Positions 1-12,800 of a stretch of DNA of 64,000 nucleotides are shown piece by piece. Origin of the DNA: Hydractinia symbiolongicarpus. Its lineage: Eukaryota > Cnidaria > Hydrozoa > Anthoathecata > Hydractiniidae. The stretch lies in assembly GCF_029227915.1 (NCBI RefSeq), contig NC_079888.1, forward strand, positions 14,493,001 through 14,557,000, read 5' to 3'. The notes beneath the pieces are model-generated. The model had not been told where the DNA came from. It did no database searches and saw only the letters and a list, made by a program, of their open reading frames with translations. The stretch's first letter is position 1, and the number at the start of each line of letters is the position of its first letter. The position numbers and the translations under genes are program-made.

Positions 1-274
1 GTTTAACGGCTAACTTTCCAAAAATGGTGTCCCTCATCAAGTTATTCACTGAGGTCGGTTTACGCAGTGGTGTAGCATACTCGTACAACATAAGTATTGT
101 ATTGTTATGCGACCACCGATGGCATTGATAGCCCTCCTGTAGAAAAATACATCTCGCCAATAAGACGTATGTTACGGCAAAAAGAATTTGAAGTTTTTTT
201 CTATACGTGATGTTATCCTTCTTTTGTTGTCTTTGAGCAACATTAGCAATAATAAGAAAACTAAGTAATCAAAC

Positions 275-458
275 CTGTTTCATTGGCACCTATACATTTT
301 CCATCACCTGGTAAGTTAAGAAAAGTTGCAGTAGGACTTGGACAAGTACACGTATTTGTACATGTTGTTCCTTCTTTCGCAGTATCAAATAGTTTACCTC
401 TTATTACAGTTACGCAGTGGCAAGTTTGTAAACACAATAACATAACGTAGAATATCAT
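275..458 (-). CDS. First coding exon of a third receptor-family gene (gene C, partial)
   Basis: Reads leftward from an ATG at 458 and ends at a consensus-like donor (cag/gtttga) after 275. It encodes a signal peptide (MIFYVMLLCLQTCHC) followed by a short cysteine-rich stretch with a C-x3-C-x-C pattern and an ATF..LPGDGKC segment. It is clearly paralogous to the first exons of gene A (9842-10028) and gene B (46228-46042): 184 nt against 187 nt, same phase-1 end. The remaining exons would lie to the left of the window. Function is unknown; by analogy it is the N-terminus of a secreted or type I membrane receptor. Confidence 0.72.
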
Positions 459-475
459 TTTACTAGTTAATCACC

Positions 476-2279
476 CAATGATTATAACTTGTAGGAACGC
501 AAATTTACAGAAACATCTGTAATAACTTTGGAACTTAGAGTTACCTCACGAAGGTAATTCTAAGGATCTCTTTTTCACTTCCCTTTAACATATTTTTATT
601 TGACTGAACTTTCTATATTGTCATTTTCTATAAAACGAATCTATTTGTAATAAGTAGTTAAAGTTTAAATTCTAATGAATTTAATAAACTTTTTTCATTT
701 AATCTTTCTTTACAGCATCATGAGGGATAACAATAGAGTAATCATGTATTAGCTTGACGTATAGTTGACAGTGTCATGTGTAGATACAACCTTAATAACG
801 CAACACTTGCTGGAAATAGAAATTTTATGCCCTTATTGTCTTAAACGTAAAGAGAAGAATCATAAATGCTGGAAATGTTACTATCTTTAGGAAGTATGTT
901 TGTAACTTTAAGAAAGTAAATCTAAAAATGACTATAAGTTTAAACCGATACTTGTCAACTAAAGTTTCATTTACACTTTGATCAATTATTATTTGAGTAC
1001 ACGTAATTAAATAATGAAACCTTAATCACTCATGCTACATTTGTAGGATTTCTAAGGCAAAAGATTAACAGATTATGATATTAAGTGACCGAGTAACAGA
1101 AAAATATCACTTTGCATAGGAGGTCAAGTTGGACATATTTCGCAAGATTTTACTTAGTGTAAAGCCCGAGGCAAACCAGTCCGATATTTCATTAAACACG
1201 CTTCTCCCATGTTGTATGAAATGTTGGATGAAAAACTTCATGTTAGATGAGGTAATATTTTAGGTTTGTGGGCACTTCTTTCATCCAATATTTGAACATT
1301 TGAAAGTTTGCTCGTTCATTCATCTTAAAAAACAAAATGACGGATGACAAGAGGTGTGTAGTGCTTGTTGTGTTACTGAATGAGCTTTTGATTCAGATGA
1401 CGAAAATTCAACACGTGGTAAAACAAGAGAGTAGATAAACAGGAGAGCGAAAAATAGATATTTTAATAATATCCATAATATTTTTCTTGTAACTAGCCTC
1501 TAATGTATTTTTCTTTGATTCATCAACCTTCTCTTTTTTACAAGCTCGTGAGCTTGTATTAAAACGCAAATGTGACCTACAAGAATGGAAATTTTTGCCT
1601 CTCTGAGCACCGACACGGGAGTAGTCGTGTGTTCGAATCTCATCTTGGTAACTATTTTTACTTTTTTTTTTTTTTACTTTCTCGACCGCGAGGACGTGTT
1701 TACAGACTGACCTAACGAAAACTGAAATTTCGAGAAATTTTCTATCAATATTATTGCCTATCCGAATAGCAAAATATGTCGTGTCTAACTTCAGCTTTTT
1801 ATACACTTTTTTGGCGAGGTTGTTTGCGTATATCATACGTCTTGTTTTATATGTTGTGCAAAGGCTTTTCCTTTTCCAGAAGTATCTTTGTCACTGCTAG
1901 AAGACATTTTTGTTTTATCCTGCTTTTTGCCGGTAATCGCAAATGATAATGCTTTTTATTGACGCATTCGAATTGTAAACATTCCATTGACAAATTCAAA
2001 TGTTTTTAAACGACGTTTCGGACGTTTTAACGTTCGAAATTCACAGAGTCTATAGATGTTGGACATAGTATACCACCAATCCAATCCAACATAAAAAATC
2101 GTGCATTTCAATTACAGAATTTCTTTAATCATGTTGAAATTGTTAGATGAAATGTTTGACAGCGATCAAACTTAATCCACCATCATCCAACACAATTTTT
2201 TCTTCTTAAAATTTTTAATATGCGCAAACCAAAAGTGTGCGACATTTCATCCAACGTGACAAAATATGCCAGTTTTATC
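476..2279. other. Gene-free AT-rich stretch
   Basis: No coding region with family resemblance was seen. Around 1590-1650 there is a tRNA-like B-box (GTTCGAATCTC) near poly-T, which may be a decayed SINE. An open frame on the minus strand over 1408-1836 is low complexity and not supported. Confidence 0.4.
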
Positions 2280-2600
2280 CTAAATCGATATTTTCCATCG
2301 CAGATTCGGGATTAACTTTTCTATCTTGCTTACTTTTATTCTTTGTGGGGCCAGTGGATAATCGTTGTGAAGTTCATGTAGTTCTTTAGGGTATTCGAGA
2401 TCAACCTCCAACACATACCCCTCATCCTTGTTTTTGAAATTTATGTCTGTAAGTCGTGTTCCTTCATCCATTTCAAACATCTTATTGGTAGTAGCTCTGA
2501 CATTGCCTATCCGTATAGATTGTTTGCGTCCAGTTACATTTGATATTTCGATGGGTTTTTCGGATCGTAGTTCGTCAGGTACTTATTAGTTGCCATTATC
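2280..2600 (-). pseudogene. Fragment of Polinton-type protein-primed DNA polymerase B
   Basis: The minus-strand frame 2480-2280 contains GYVLEVDLEYPKELHELHND, closely matching the linker between palm motifs A and B in the polymerase at 24480-24560 of this window (GYFLEVDVHYPKKLRKLHND). Upstream minus-strand sequence to about 2600 is out of frame. No terminal repeats or other Polinton genes adjoin it, so this is an isolated fossil of an older insertion. Identification rests on this one conserved block and is solid for the family, weak for the boundaries. Confidence 0.7.
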
Positions 2601-3337
2601 TCTTCGATATCACGTGTAAAATGTAGGTCCTTTTTTTCAACTTTTAAAAGAAAAGATATCGCAAGTTTTATAGCATAAATTTACTGCAAATTATATGAAT
2701 CTATGGGAATTTAAGTAAATTAATTTCGAGTGATGATATTTAAAACTCAAGAGTATGAGTTTTAAACTTTGACAAAATAATGTCTAAAGGTGATGATACT
2801 CGATCCGATTAATCGAATTCGATTTATCGAAATGTAAGAAAATGTATGAAGCATTAATATAAAATAAAAACTTGGCAGGTGATTCACGAGAACAGTTTTT
2901 TGATATTGTCAGTTCGATAAACTGTCTTCAGAGAGCGAAGACAGAGTTGAACTCGCTGCTGTTGCAGCTATTATTTCAGAAACTAAATATTTAAGAAAGC
3001 GTTAGAAACATCGTATGTGATTAGACCTGGCTGCAAATAAGATCTGGTTTTGAAGTGTGTTATATGTTATTAAACGAAATTCGGGTAGAACAAGAAGGTT
3101 TTTTTAATTTTATTGGATATCTTCTGTTAATAAGCTCCAGAGCGCTTCTTCCAACATCCATTCACTGATAAAAATCTTCTTAAATTCTTTTGTATCATTT
3201 TTGAAGACATGATGCTTTTAAGCGTTCTTTAGTAATGTTTATTTTTCATATAAAGCTCACATTTTTCTGAACGCACATTTGATGTACAGATTTTAAGCAT
3301 TTTGATCGGTTAAAAACAATTCAAATAATCGAAAAAG
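2601..3337. other. Gene-free AT-rich stretch
   Basis: Nothing recognisable seen; no open frame with family resemblance. Confidence 0.35.
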
Positions 3338-3492
3338 TTAAACCGCTGTAACCGTAAAAAATTACTCCCCAAAAGAAATTACTCCCCCAACTGGAGTGGT
3401 GATTTCCCAGGAAATTATTGCTCCCACACGGAAATTATTACTCCCTTGAAATCACTCTTTTATAAATTGAGGAGTAATTTTTTCCCAGTAAA
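3338..3492 (+). repeat. ACTCCC-rich interspersed repeat, left copy
   Basis: Begins CCGTAAAAAATTACTCCCC and contains repeated 'aaattactccc' blocks interspersed with 'tttcccaggaaatt'. A related sequence lies in inverted orientation at about 7960-8125 (its reverse complement begins CCGTAAAACATACTCCCC). The pair could be the two ends of one element or two independent copies of a MITE. Confidence 0.45.
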
Positions 3493-3554
3493 ACTAACTC
3501 TCATATGAAGACATTCCACTGCAAATTTGAATGTACGAGCTTCCTTTATTCATA

Positions 3555-4680
3555 ACTAGTAGATAAAGCCCGTGGAGTAATCCACTTAGGCAGAAGGACA
3601 ATGGAAAATAGGTTGTTTTAGATTTTTTGATGACGTCAGCAATGCTGATAAAAAGAAATTGGCGAAAATTAGTTATTTGTTGCCTGTAATGTATAAAGGT
3701 TAAAACGCTGATCACAATAATGTATAGGATAGCATATGTTTTCGACGAACGCCTAAGGAGATATAAGAGTTTAAAAATGTTGGTGACGTCAGCAAAGACC
3801 CGCCAAAACACAAATTTTTGTAATTGTGTAAAACTGAAAGCGCTGATCAAGAAAATGTTTATAATCACATGATTTTGATGAATGGTTAATAAAAACTTTC
3901 TGACTTCAGCAATGGCCCGTCAAGACTCAAAATGGTTTTTTAGAAATTTGTATACATGTTGCCTTCATTTTATAGATCTTAAAACGCTGATCAAAAAAAT
4001 ATATAGGATTATGTACTTTTAACAAACGGTTACGGAAATATTGTGGTTTAAAGGTTTTTTGATCACGTCATAAACCCGTGCATTCCGAAACGAATTTGAG
4101 GGCCCATTTTGGGCAACTTACTCAAATTGGTCCCAGGTGGTACCTAGTTACCCACACGGTGAAACGGAACTGGGGTATTATTATATAGACTAGGCGATAA
4201 AGCCCGTGGAAAAATCCACTGAAGCAGGATAAAAATGAAAAAGAAGCGTAATTTGAAATTTGATGACCTCAGTAATTCACCCACAAAAAAGATTAGAACC
4301 TTGGATTTGCGTTGCCTCTATTGTGTAGAACTTAAACTGCTGATCAAGAAAATGTATATGATCGTGTGCTTTTGATGAACGCTTATTGAGATGTAAGGAT
4401 TTAAATATTTTGCAGACGTCAGCAAAACTTGTCAAAAACAAAAAAAACTGTTTTTGGAAGTTTATTTAACCTGTTGCCTTCATCGTATAGATCTTGAAAC
4501 CCTGATCAAGAAAATGATAGAAGCATGTATCTTTGACAAACGGTTAAAGAGATAATAGGGTTTGAATGTTTTTTGATGACGTCTTCAACCCTTCCATTCC
4601 GAAACGGATTCGGAGACCCAGGTTTGGGAAAATTACCCCAAATTGGTCCTAAGTGGTCCCTAGTTCAGGTTGCTCACAAT
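3555..4680 (+). repeat. Two adjacent copies of an AGCCCGTGG interspersed repeat
   Basis: Units beginning 'gataaagcccgtgga' at about 3555 and 4192 run in the same order through 'gatgacgtcagcaa', 'gctgatcaagaaaatgt' and 'gaacgc/ggttaaggagata' blocks, each about 500-620 bp. The 'agcccgtggaaaaatccac' head recurs near 47020, 47345 and 47470, so this is an interspersed family. No protein coding was seen. Confidence 0.55.
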
Positions 4681-5511
4681 CTGCAGTATACAGAACGTTT
4701 AAAAATATAAGCAGGTCAAACAACAAAATAAAAATGAAATAAAATAAAAATGCAAATGGTCTAACATAATCGAAGGTGTCTAACAACGGTTATGTAAAAA
4801 GCTAAATCTGCTAAAACTTTATACTTGCTTTGACATGCCAGAAGTACACCAGGGAAAATAGTATACCAGACATAAGAAAAAATCGTTAAGTCACACAAAA
4901 AAGATTATTGCAAAATTTCCAGTTTCTAATGCATCATACCAAATTAGCTATTTAGTCTATTGCATACAGCAACCCTCCCAATGCGTAAACGTGCCGTGCA
5001 TGATAACAATGCAGTAACAATGCGGTAACGTAACAGATGTAAACAGTGATTTAACTTTGTTTACATTAAGGTTTATTTTAGCGAGATAAACTTCGTAGCG
5101 TTAAAAACAGTAACAACGGAAAAATTACTTTTTACATTTTATATAAAATCTTCTCTAGTATACACACGCTGTATTTTATAAGAATAGTGTTCTTTTTTTG
5201 TTTCAGCCTTCATGTTCTTAACTTTCCCTGGTGTACTTGTCCATTGCTTTGGAGAAAAAAGATTCAGTTTGTGAGATATATACGCAATAAAAAAGTAAAT
5301 TTCTAATGAAATTTGTGCATCATACAAATTTTTATATTAAAACAAACAATCAAACTTAGACATATTCCCGGTATATTCTGACTTATTGTTTAGAGTATAT
5401 TCTTACAAAAAAAAGTTGTTAATTTTCTTGACAAATACTATCCTCGTTATTCCTAATTATACCCTTGGCTGGAAATATATAATGCCTTAATAAAGTAAAG
5501 CTAGCTATAAG

Positions 5512-6190
5512 TTGATTGTAAATGAAGTCTCGACGACCCTACATCAAATGACAGGCACAGATAAGCGAGTTACATTTGCATACCATCCCCAAAGCAATGG
5601 ATTTTGTGAGCGTCAAAATCGGACAATAAAAGACTCCTTGGTAAAAGTTCTCGAAAAAAATCCGAAAGAATGGCCTAGTTTTATCCAGGGTATACTTTTT
5701 GCACATAGAGTTAGTGTGCACTATTCGACAACGTACTCGCCGTTTTCCCTAACTTATAATCGAAATCCCGTTTTGCCGATAGATATAAAATGATCTTGTC
5801 GATGACGCTGCAGACGTTGATTCAGAAAATGAGCCTTTTGACATTGTGACCTTTCAACCTGTTCTCGACTCAAAAGCTAAACTTAGAGAAGCCGCATACC
5901 ATCAAGCTAGTCTGAATATCAAAAAAGCATAAGCTAAGCATCAAAAGGACTAAAATAATCGTCATCGAACACCAGAAGTTGCATTTCCTATTGGATCAAA
6001 AGTTCTTATGCAAAATTAAACGTAACGATATGAAAGGAGGAAATTTTTTAAAAATGGATGGGACCTCTAAAATCAATTTTTAAAAGTGGACATCGCGCCC
6101 TTGTAAATAAAAAAGATATTCTGCCACAGAAAAAGTATAACGCAAGTTTGCTGAAACATTTCTACTCAATCCGAGAAGCCCAAAATCATG
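5512..6190 (+). pseudogene. Ginger/Gypsy-type integrase, C-terminal part, degraded
   Basis: The frame at 5512-5793 shows the end of an rve integrase core: YHPQSNGFCERQNRTIKDSL, where the E of CERQN is the third residue of the DDE triad, then a block ending TYSPFSLTYNRNPVLPID. Beyond the stop at 5793, frame fragments continue the same domain order (basic 'AYHQASLNIKKA', then 'VAFPIGSKVLMQN'), resembling the chromo-like tail of Ginger1 and KRBA2-type integrases. Stops and frameshifts make it non-functional. A protease fossil follows directly on the same strand, an arrangement known in some Ginger DNA transposons. A Gypsy LTR origin is the alternative; no LTRs were seen. Confidence 0.7.
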
Positions 6191-6309
6191 CCAACTAAGA
6201 CGATGAGGAACAAGGTACTACCAGTCATCAACCCAAGAGTCAGCAACAAACAGCTGGTAAGAATTATTGTGATATTACAATGATGAAATTCTCGAAACTA
6301 TTTTAATGA

Positions 6310-7140
6310 ATGCCACAACCTTGGACACATTCGCTTCTATTATCAATACATGAAAATGCTTCAAGTCTTTATGAGAAGGAAGAAAGGAGGATATTCTTCA
6401 GATGGCACATATCAAATTCCCAGAAAATATGTACAATAATATACCCACACGATCAAACAAAATTAAAGTCAGCGTCAAAGAAATTTTACAGTGTTTTGGT
6501 CAATCTAGTGGTATTATTGAACGAAATCACAATTGGTTCATAGTTGAGCAGGCAATTTGAAAAAAGCAAGACAATTCTTCAGAGTAATATTCAAGAATCA
6601 AGTCAACAATTAGCTTTCAATGATAGAGGTATTATGGCTACAAACGATTTGTATTTTCTGAATCAAGAGGATCATCGCACTTTGTTGTCAAGCGATGGAT
6701 GGTTGAAAGAAATTGGTTCAGATGATTTGTATCAATCAGTGCTTAAGAAACACTCAAAACCCGTACCACGCAGTTTCACAAGAGCATGTCCAGCTCCTTC
6801 AAGATGGATCACATTATTGGTTTCAAAGCTTTTGCTCAAATAGGCGTGTTCAAATTTATGACAGTCTTAGATCAAAGTTAACTCGGTCTTCAAGAAAATC
6901 GATTCAATCGCTTTACAAGAACTATATGGCTAATTGTGAACAAGTGATTACGTTTCTTTCCGTTCACAAGCAACAAGATGGCTACAATTGTTGTCCATTT
7001 GCTATTGCATATGCTGCAGAGCTCCATGGTGGTTAATCTCTTTCAGAAGCAGTATTTAAAGTCGATGAAACGCTAAAACATTTTATCACATGTTTAAAAA
7101 GTCAAAGTCTTTCTCCGTTTTCCAAAGTATCTAGTACTTA
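6310..7140 (+). pseudogene. Ulp1/C48-type cysteine protease fossil
   Basis: Two overlapping frames (6544-6843, 6713-7036) together show the architecture of transposon-borne Ulp1 proteases: LNQEDHRTLLSSDGWL early on, a catalytic-His region (LLQDGSHYWFQSF), an Asp region (QIYDSLRSKL), and the Gln/Cys block KQQDGYNCCPFAIAYAAEL. A frameshift near 6745-6760 and a stop at 7036 interrupt it. Catalytic His, Asp, Gln and Cys candidates are all still visible. It sits about 120 bp downstream of the integrase fossil on the same strand and probably formed the C-terminal domain of the same transposon protein. Confidence 0.68.
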
Positions 7141-7900
7141 GATTATTTTTACATTTTAGATTTGTCTGTTACACGAAACAGTATTATTTTCCTACTGCTG
7201 TTTGATAATTTACTTATTTATTTTTGTTTATATTTTTTATACTTTGTTTTATTGATTTTCTAATCTTAAACAGTTTATATTTTTCTATGTTTTCTACGTT
7301 TTGTTTTATTTTTTAATCTTAAACAGTTCTTCTCTATATTTTTCTATGAGTTTCAAGCTCCAGTTATTTTTACTTGTTTGATGTTAAACTTTATCTACAA
7401 CAAAATACTATTATTTACCTTATCTGATACGCTCTTAACCTCAAGGTCAAAAGTTTGTTTTTCTATTCTTTAAAGCTCTAATAATCTGTTTTTTATTTCA
7501 ATTATTAATTTTTAAGTTCAAGCAGTTCATGTATTCCAGGTTTTATAAGGTTTCAAGCTTTGAAAAGTTTTTCTCTCGTGATTTGTTAGCTATAATCATT
7601 TTGTTTTTAAACTCAAAACCGATTGTACTTTTTTGTATTTTGTTAAATTTATTTCCTATTCATTTTATTACAGTTTTTCGTTGTAAGACTGTAGTTGTCG
7701 TGAAAAAATAGATTATCAAATGATCTTGAAATGATTATACTAAAGTCAAGTTCAGCTGCATATACACTAACCATTTATCAGAAACAATTAAAATCATTTG
7801 ATTCTGAAAGCTTTTTGTATTGACATTTCTTTAAACAACTCTCGCTTCTTATAAAAACTTGTGTTTATATAAATTTTAATGGTTCCACCAAAAACAACAA
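7141..7900. other. Gene-free T-rich stretch
   Basis: Poly-T/A-rich sequence with irregular 'ttttttatttttgttt' runs. No supported gene; probably 3' non-coding remains of the preceding transposon. Confidence 0.35.
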
Positions 7901-7959
7901 CAAAAAAACAGATCCAAACCACCGGATTTTTAACTTTTTCGATAGTCCACTTATTAAGA

Positions 7960-8127
7960 TAGGGGACTAAGATCTGCGAGGAGTAACAATTTCCTGGAAA
8001 ATAGATACTCCCGGGATTAACAATATCCCGCGAAATAAATACTAGGGAGTACTTATTTCCCAGTAAATTATTACTGGGGAGTAAACTTTTAGGGGAGTAT
8101 GTTTTACGGTGACCGGTTCGACTTTAT
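7960..8127 (-). repeat. ACTCCC-rich interspersed repeat, right (inverted) copy
   Basis: Reverse complement of the 3338-3492 family: ends with the complement of CCGTAAAACATACTCCCC and contains several 'gggagta' blocks. Together with the left copy it brackets the Ginger-like fossil, but by-eye similarity is limited to about 40 bp at the tips. Confidence 0.42.
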
Positions 8128-8194
8128 AATAATTAGACAAGTCTGGCAATGCCGAAAACATACGATGTTTAAGCGTGGTTTCCAATAAGTCGCG

Positions 8195-8340
8195 GCCTGT
8201 TGCGTAACTGTTGTGCAACTGTTGCGGAGTTGTTGGAAACATAATGTTGCACAACTGTTTCAATGTTGCACAACAAGTGTTTCCGAGATTGAATAATATC
8301 TATTTTGTTCTGTGTTGCAGCTTGTTGCAGAACTGTTGCT
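8195..8340. repeat. Short GTTGCACAAC inverted-repeat cluster
   Basis: Contains repeated and inverted copies of 'gttgcacaac' and 'actgttgc' within 140 bp, able to form nested hairpins. Probably a MITE remnant; no coding capacity. Confidence 0.4.
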
Positions 8341-9841
8341 AAGCAATAGTGCTTTATTTTTGTTGAATATTTATTTTAAAAATTTTGATTCTGCAAAATA
8401 ACCCTTGTACTGAACAACAACAACAAATCATATAAGGAAAGATTCATGCAAGAAGTCCAACAATACAAGATTTTATGTGAAAAATTTGACTAAATAGAGC
8501 TGATTATTATTATTAGCCTGTATTTCATACAATTTAACAAACTGTTCTTCTACCTACACGTGAATGTAATAATGAATATGTCAATTGTATTGTTAACGGC
8601 GCACAGTCTTCTGTTGCACAGATGGACAGGACGAAAGTCTTCTTTTTGTACTCTAGCTCTTTTATCTTGATAGGGATTTCGTTACGCGAGATTGTCAAAA
8701 TCACGGTCGCTATATATTAAATTTCCAATTCTTTGCAAGACTCGGCAATACTACAATCTATCGTCCAATAAACGATGGGGCGGTTTATTCCAATTTAACC
8801 AGTAATTGAATATTTCAATACCAGAACTGTTTTGGAAATATATTGTCTTTAATAGTTACTACCATTGTTAGTCTTAAATTAGTCACGTCTAGATCTGCGG
8901 AATTATAATCAGGAACGAAGTATGACATTCTTAAAAAAAGAAACCATTCAGAAAACAGGAGACACGTGGTACTACCCTTCCCGTTTAACATTCCGTTATC
9001 TTCACCCTCTTTGTTCTTGTTTACATCGCCACTACTTATGCTGCCATCTAACACATGCTTGGTTTGCGTCTTAATAATTCTAATATCGATTAATAAATGG
9101 ATTTATGTTGTGTTTACTACTTGTGAACGTTTAACTAAACAAACAAGTATACAGATACCACAATTATTTGCGTCGGCGAAAAAATATCAGTGGGCACAAT
9201 ATGTGTCACGTACTGGTAAGCGGATAAGTGTCTGAAACTGATGCGTATAAATTTGTGACGAAAAGACTATTGCCTGTGTAAACAGGTCGGTTTTAACGTG
9301 TTTTTTTTGGTGCACATGTTGTAGATGTTATGAACGTTCTTTAATATTTTTAAACAAATTATGACAATTACAGTCTCGAAAACAGTGTGATCTTAATAAT
9401 TAGAAAATATAGTTGCGAACTATTTTGTGGTAGATACGAATGAGACACAATTAAAAATAGCGCATGCAAATCAATCTGGCGTTAATTTACAACTCTTCCT
9501 ACAAGGCATCCGCTATGATGCAATTACTGTTAATTGCATATTAAGTGGGAGACAAATGAAAACTAATTAAGGTAATGGTTGCTTAGTTCCTGTGATGATG
9601 TTAGAACGATAATAGAAAACAATGGGTTTGATTAGTCTTTTTCATAAGCCGCATATTACATATCAATATATATTTTTATATAAATACATAGAAAGAGCTG
9701 TATAAAAAGATAGTTAAAGGAAGGAAAATGATTTATAACATTTTATAACCAATTAAAAAATCAAAGCAGTGTTCTATATTTTGATTTTAACACATATTTA
9801 AATGTGAAATAGTTATGATTACTCGTTTGTCGATTGATCAA
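8341..9841. other. Upstream intergenic region of gene A
   Basis: No gene supported. AT-rich; contains the unmapped promoter of gene A. Open frames here (for example 8966-9235) show no family resemblance. Confidence 0.35.
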
Positions 9842-12800
9842 ATGATTTTTTACATCATTTTGTTGTACTTGAGAACTTGCCACAATGAAATAGTGACGCG
9901 ATTTCAACATGGTGATCAGATTAAAGCGACTACATTCTGTAGAGAAGGAAACTGCAAATGTGGAAGTTCCAGTGCGACGTACTATAATTTTCCTGGAGAT
10001 GAAAAATGCATACATGCTACTGACACTGGTAATGGCTACGTATCTGAGCTTTACATTAAAATTTTCTCTTTTCATTTCTTTTTACTGATGTCATTTGTTT
10101 CATTTTCTGTTTTTTCGTTAGTATGTGTAAAAATAAAAAAACAATAGGCAATACACAGATCGTGATCAAGTACGATTCTTGCAATGTAAGTATTCTAGAC
10201 AAATAAGGCAGAAAAGTTTGACAAATGAAAGAATGTTCTATTGTTCTTTTTATTGCTAAAATTTCAGTATCTGTAATACATTCTTCAACAAAGAAATTTA
10301 TATTTTGCAGAGTTTTGCAAACATAATTTGGCGTTTTTTGGTAAGTAATCACGTTCAAAGAAGAATACCTTATTATAACTCGCTTTTTGAAAAAAGTTAA
10401 GAAAAGTTACCGCTAACTGTTTATAATTATTGCGAATATAATAAAAACAATTTGTTTTTGCCCATCAGATGCACTTAAAATCTAAAAAATAGGATTGTGC
10501 GATCATTTTTCGTGAACTTCTTCACTTCACATCGCCCTTTAAATTATGGACATTAAAAATATTTAGGAAGAGGAAAACAGTGCTTGTTAGTTGATTAAAG
10601 CAAAAAAAAATCTCATTCGGCACAGTAGGAACTAAAATGAATATTCAGCACATTAATCAATCTGGGCGTAAATATTTCAAAGGCCTAAAAGGCTTGCAGA
10701 AAAAAAAGCAGCGGGCTACTTTAAACTTTTACTCCACAATTTTTGTAAGACATATGGGAGAACAGTTGCCAACATTGAAAAGATAAAAAGTGCTGCTTAG
10801 TACATTTATTTGTTGCAGGCATCAGCTGTTTTGTACGGCGTGATGAAGAAGAAGAAAATTCTATGTCATGGAGAATCAGCAAATTGATTCTGCAAAAACA
10901 GATTCACATTAGCATGCAGTATGACCAACAATAGTTTCACGGAAAAAGACATCTAATCTGGGCAATTCTATGTCATTTCGACAACTACGTTTGGCTTAGC
11001 TGCTTGTCATGTCATTTTGTTTAGCTGTCACGCCAAAAGTGTTTGTATTAGCTAATTAATCATTTTGATAAAGTATTTATCAAAAGATTGTCATGGCAGA
11101 CTCTCGGAAAGTCACTATACATCATGTATAAGCGATGACAATTATGTGTTTTTTAACTTCATTGTTTGTGAACAACAAGAAGGGTGATTGATGGTCATTC
11201 CCATTCTTATCCCAATTGCTACGGAACTGAATAGTGAATTATTATCCGCCAGTTAAAAACAAATATGTTAATACTGTTGTCAAGGGAGTCGGCATAATAA
11301 CATCTCAAAAATATTTGCTAAATTTACTTACAAATATACTTACAATATAGTTAAAAAAAATCCTAACGAAAGTAAAGTATCTCACAGTGTGAAAAGAAAA
11401 AACCGTTAAAGATGAACACTACCGTGAAAGGTAAAAAAAAGAGAGCCGAAAAAAGAGGATGGCAAAAGACTATATGTCCAGCTGAGCGAAAATGTAAAGA
11501 AAATATAGTACCACTGCTGAAGCAAATACTCGTTGAGGATATAAGCGGCATGTTTTGTAAATCATCATCTTGCTTCGTCCTTTAATTCGACGCAGCAAGC
11601 TGCAGATATTTTTAATGCTCAGAATAAAATTTAAATAAACTAAAATAAGATATTCATCAAAGCACAAAGGTAACCTCCTCTTTAAAAAACAGTAAAATAT
11701 TATAGCCACTTGTAAGTTCAAAATGCAATGAAAAATAATCAAATTGCATGCGGTTAGATAAAGGAACAAAACCTTTAATTTATGAAATCGGCAAATTCCT
11801 AAAATTACTGAATAAATCGCTTTCATTCCCGTTTCAATTCAATTCAATTGACGTATTTTCTTCAACGATGACATATTTAATAACGAAAATTACCTTGTAA
11901 CAAACAATAAGACGTGATTAATGAAAATGCATTGCAAAATATGCCTTGCGAGAAAGTAAGAGGTTTCAATGAATGATTTTTTGAGCAGGTACATCATACA
12001 TGCATGTTGTCAATTATAAAAGTTAGCAATGCTAATAAAAATTTTAGGATCTCAGGGAACTGTAGCAAATATTCAGAGCATGCTGTGCAAAATACCACAC
12101 CATGACCCCGCAACAACCACCTTTTGGTAGTATTGTTAACGCCTACCTTTCTACTTGTCAAATACAATTTTAATCAAACGAATTTTTGTGTGACTTGTTC
12201 ACTAGTATTACAGTACCAATTAGTAAATAATGTCCTTATTCAATTGCAGAATGTGCACTAAAAGTGGTTGGAGATGCAACAAATGTACCTATGATTACAC
12301 AAAGCATGCTCCATCATACAGAATTAAAAATAACGAAAGAAGGAGAGAATTTCTGTTCAAGTGCATTTAGAGCATCAAGCGTAAGAATTTTAGCGTTAGC
12401 AAATAATTGGCAGGAAGTGCCCATGTTCTTTGCAAATTCCATCTCAACAAAACTAAAAATCCAAGAGGTACGTTATACTTCCCCTTGGATAGCATGATGC
12501 ATGCTATGTTTTAATTCCAAAAATGATTACATTTCTTCTTGTTTCTACAAACCATATCTGAGAATAAGTTTTTGCCGTTTACTATGTATATGTAATCTTT
12601 ATAATTCTAGCTAACAGTCCAGTTTCGTACAATATGGCCTGGGCTGTTGATAAAGCTTGAAGTCAAGTGTAAAGAAAGTAATGAAAGGGAATATACACCA
12701 CGTGAAAATTGTGTTCTTTTCAAATACGAAGGAACCGCAACTTGTAAGTAGAACGAACTTTCCCTAAATAGGACTGAACAAATGCTGAGATATGGAGATA

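Noticed and set aside
1408-1836. 142-residue minus-strand frame
   Set aside because: Lys-rich low-complexity translation of AT-rich DNA with a possible SINE inside; no domain.
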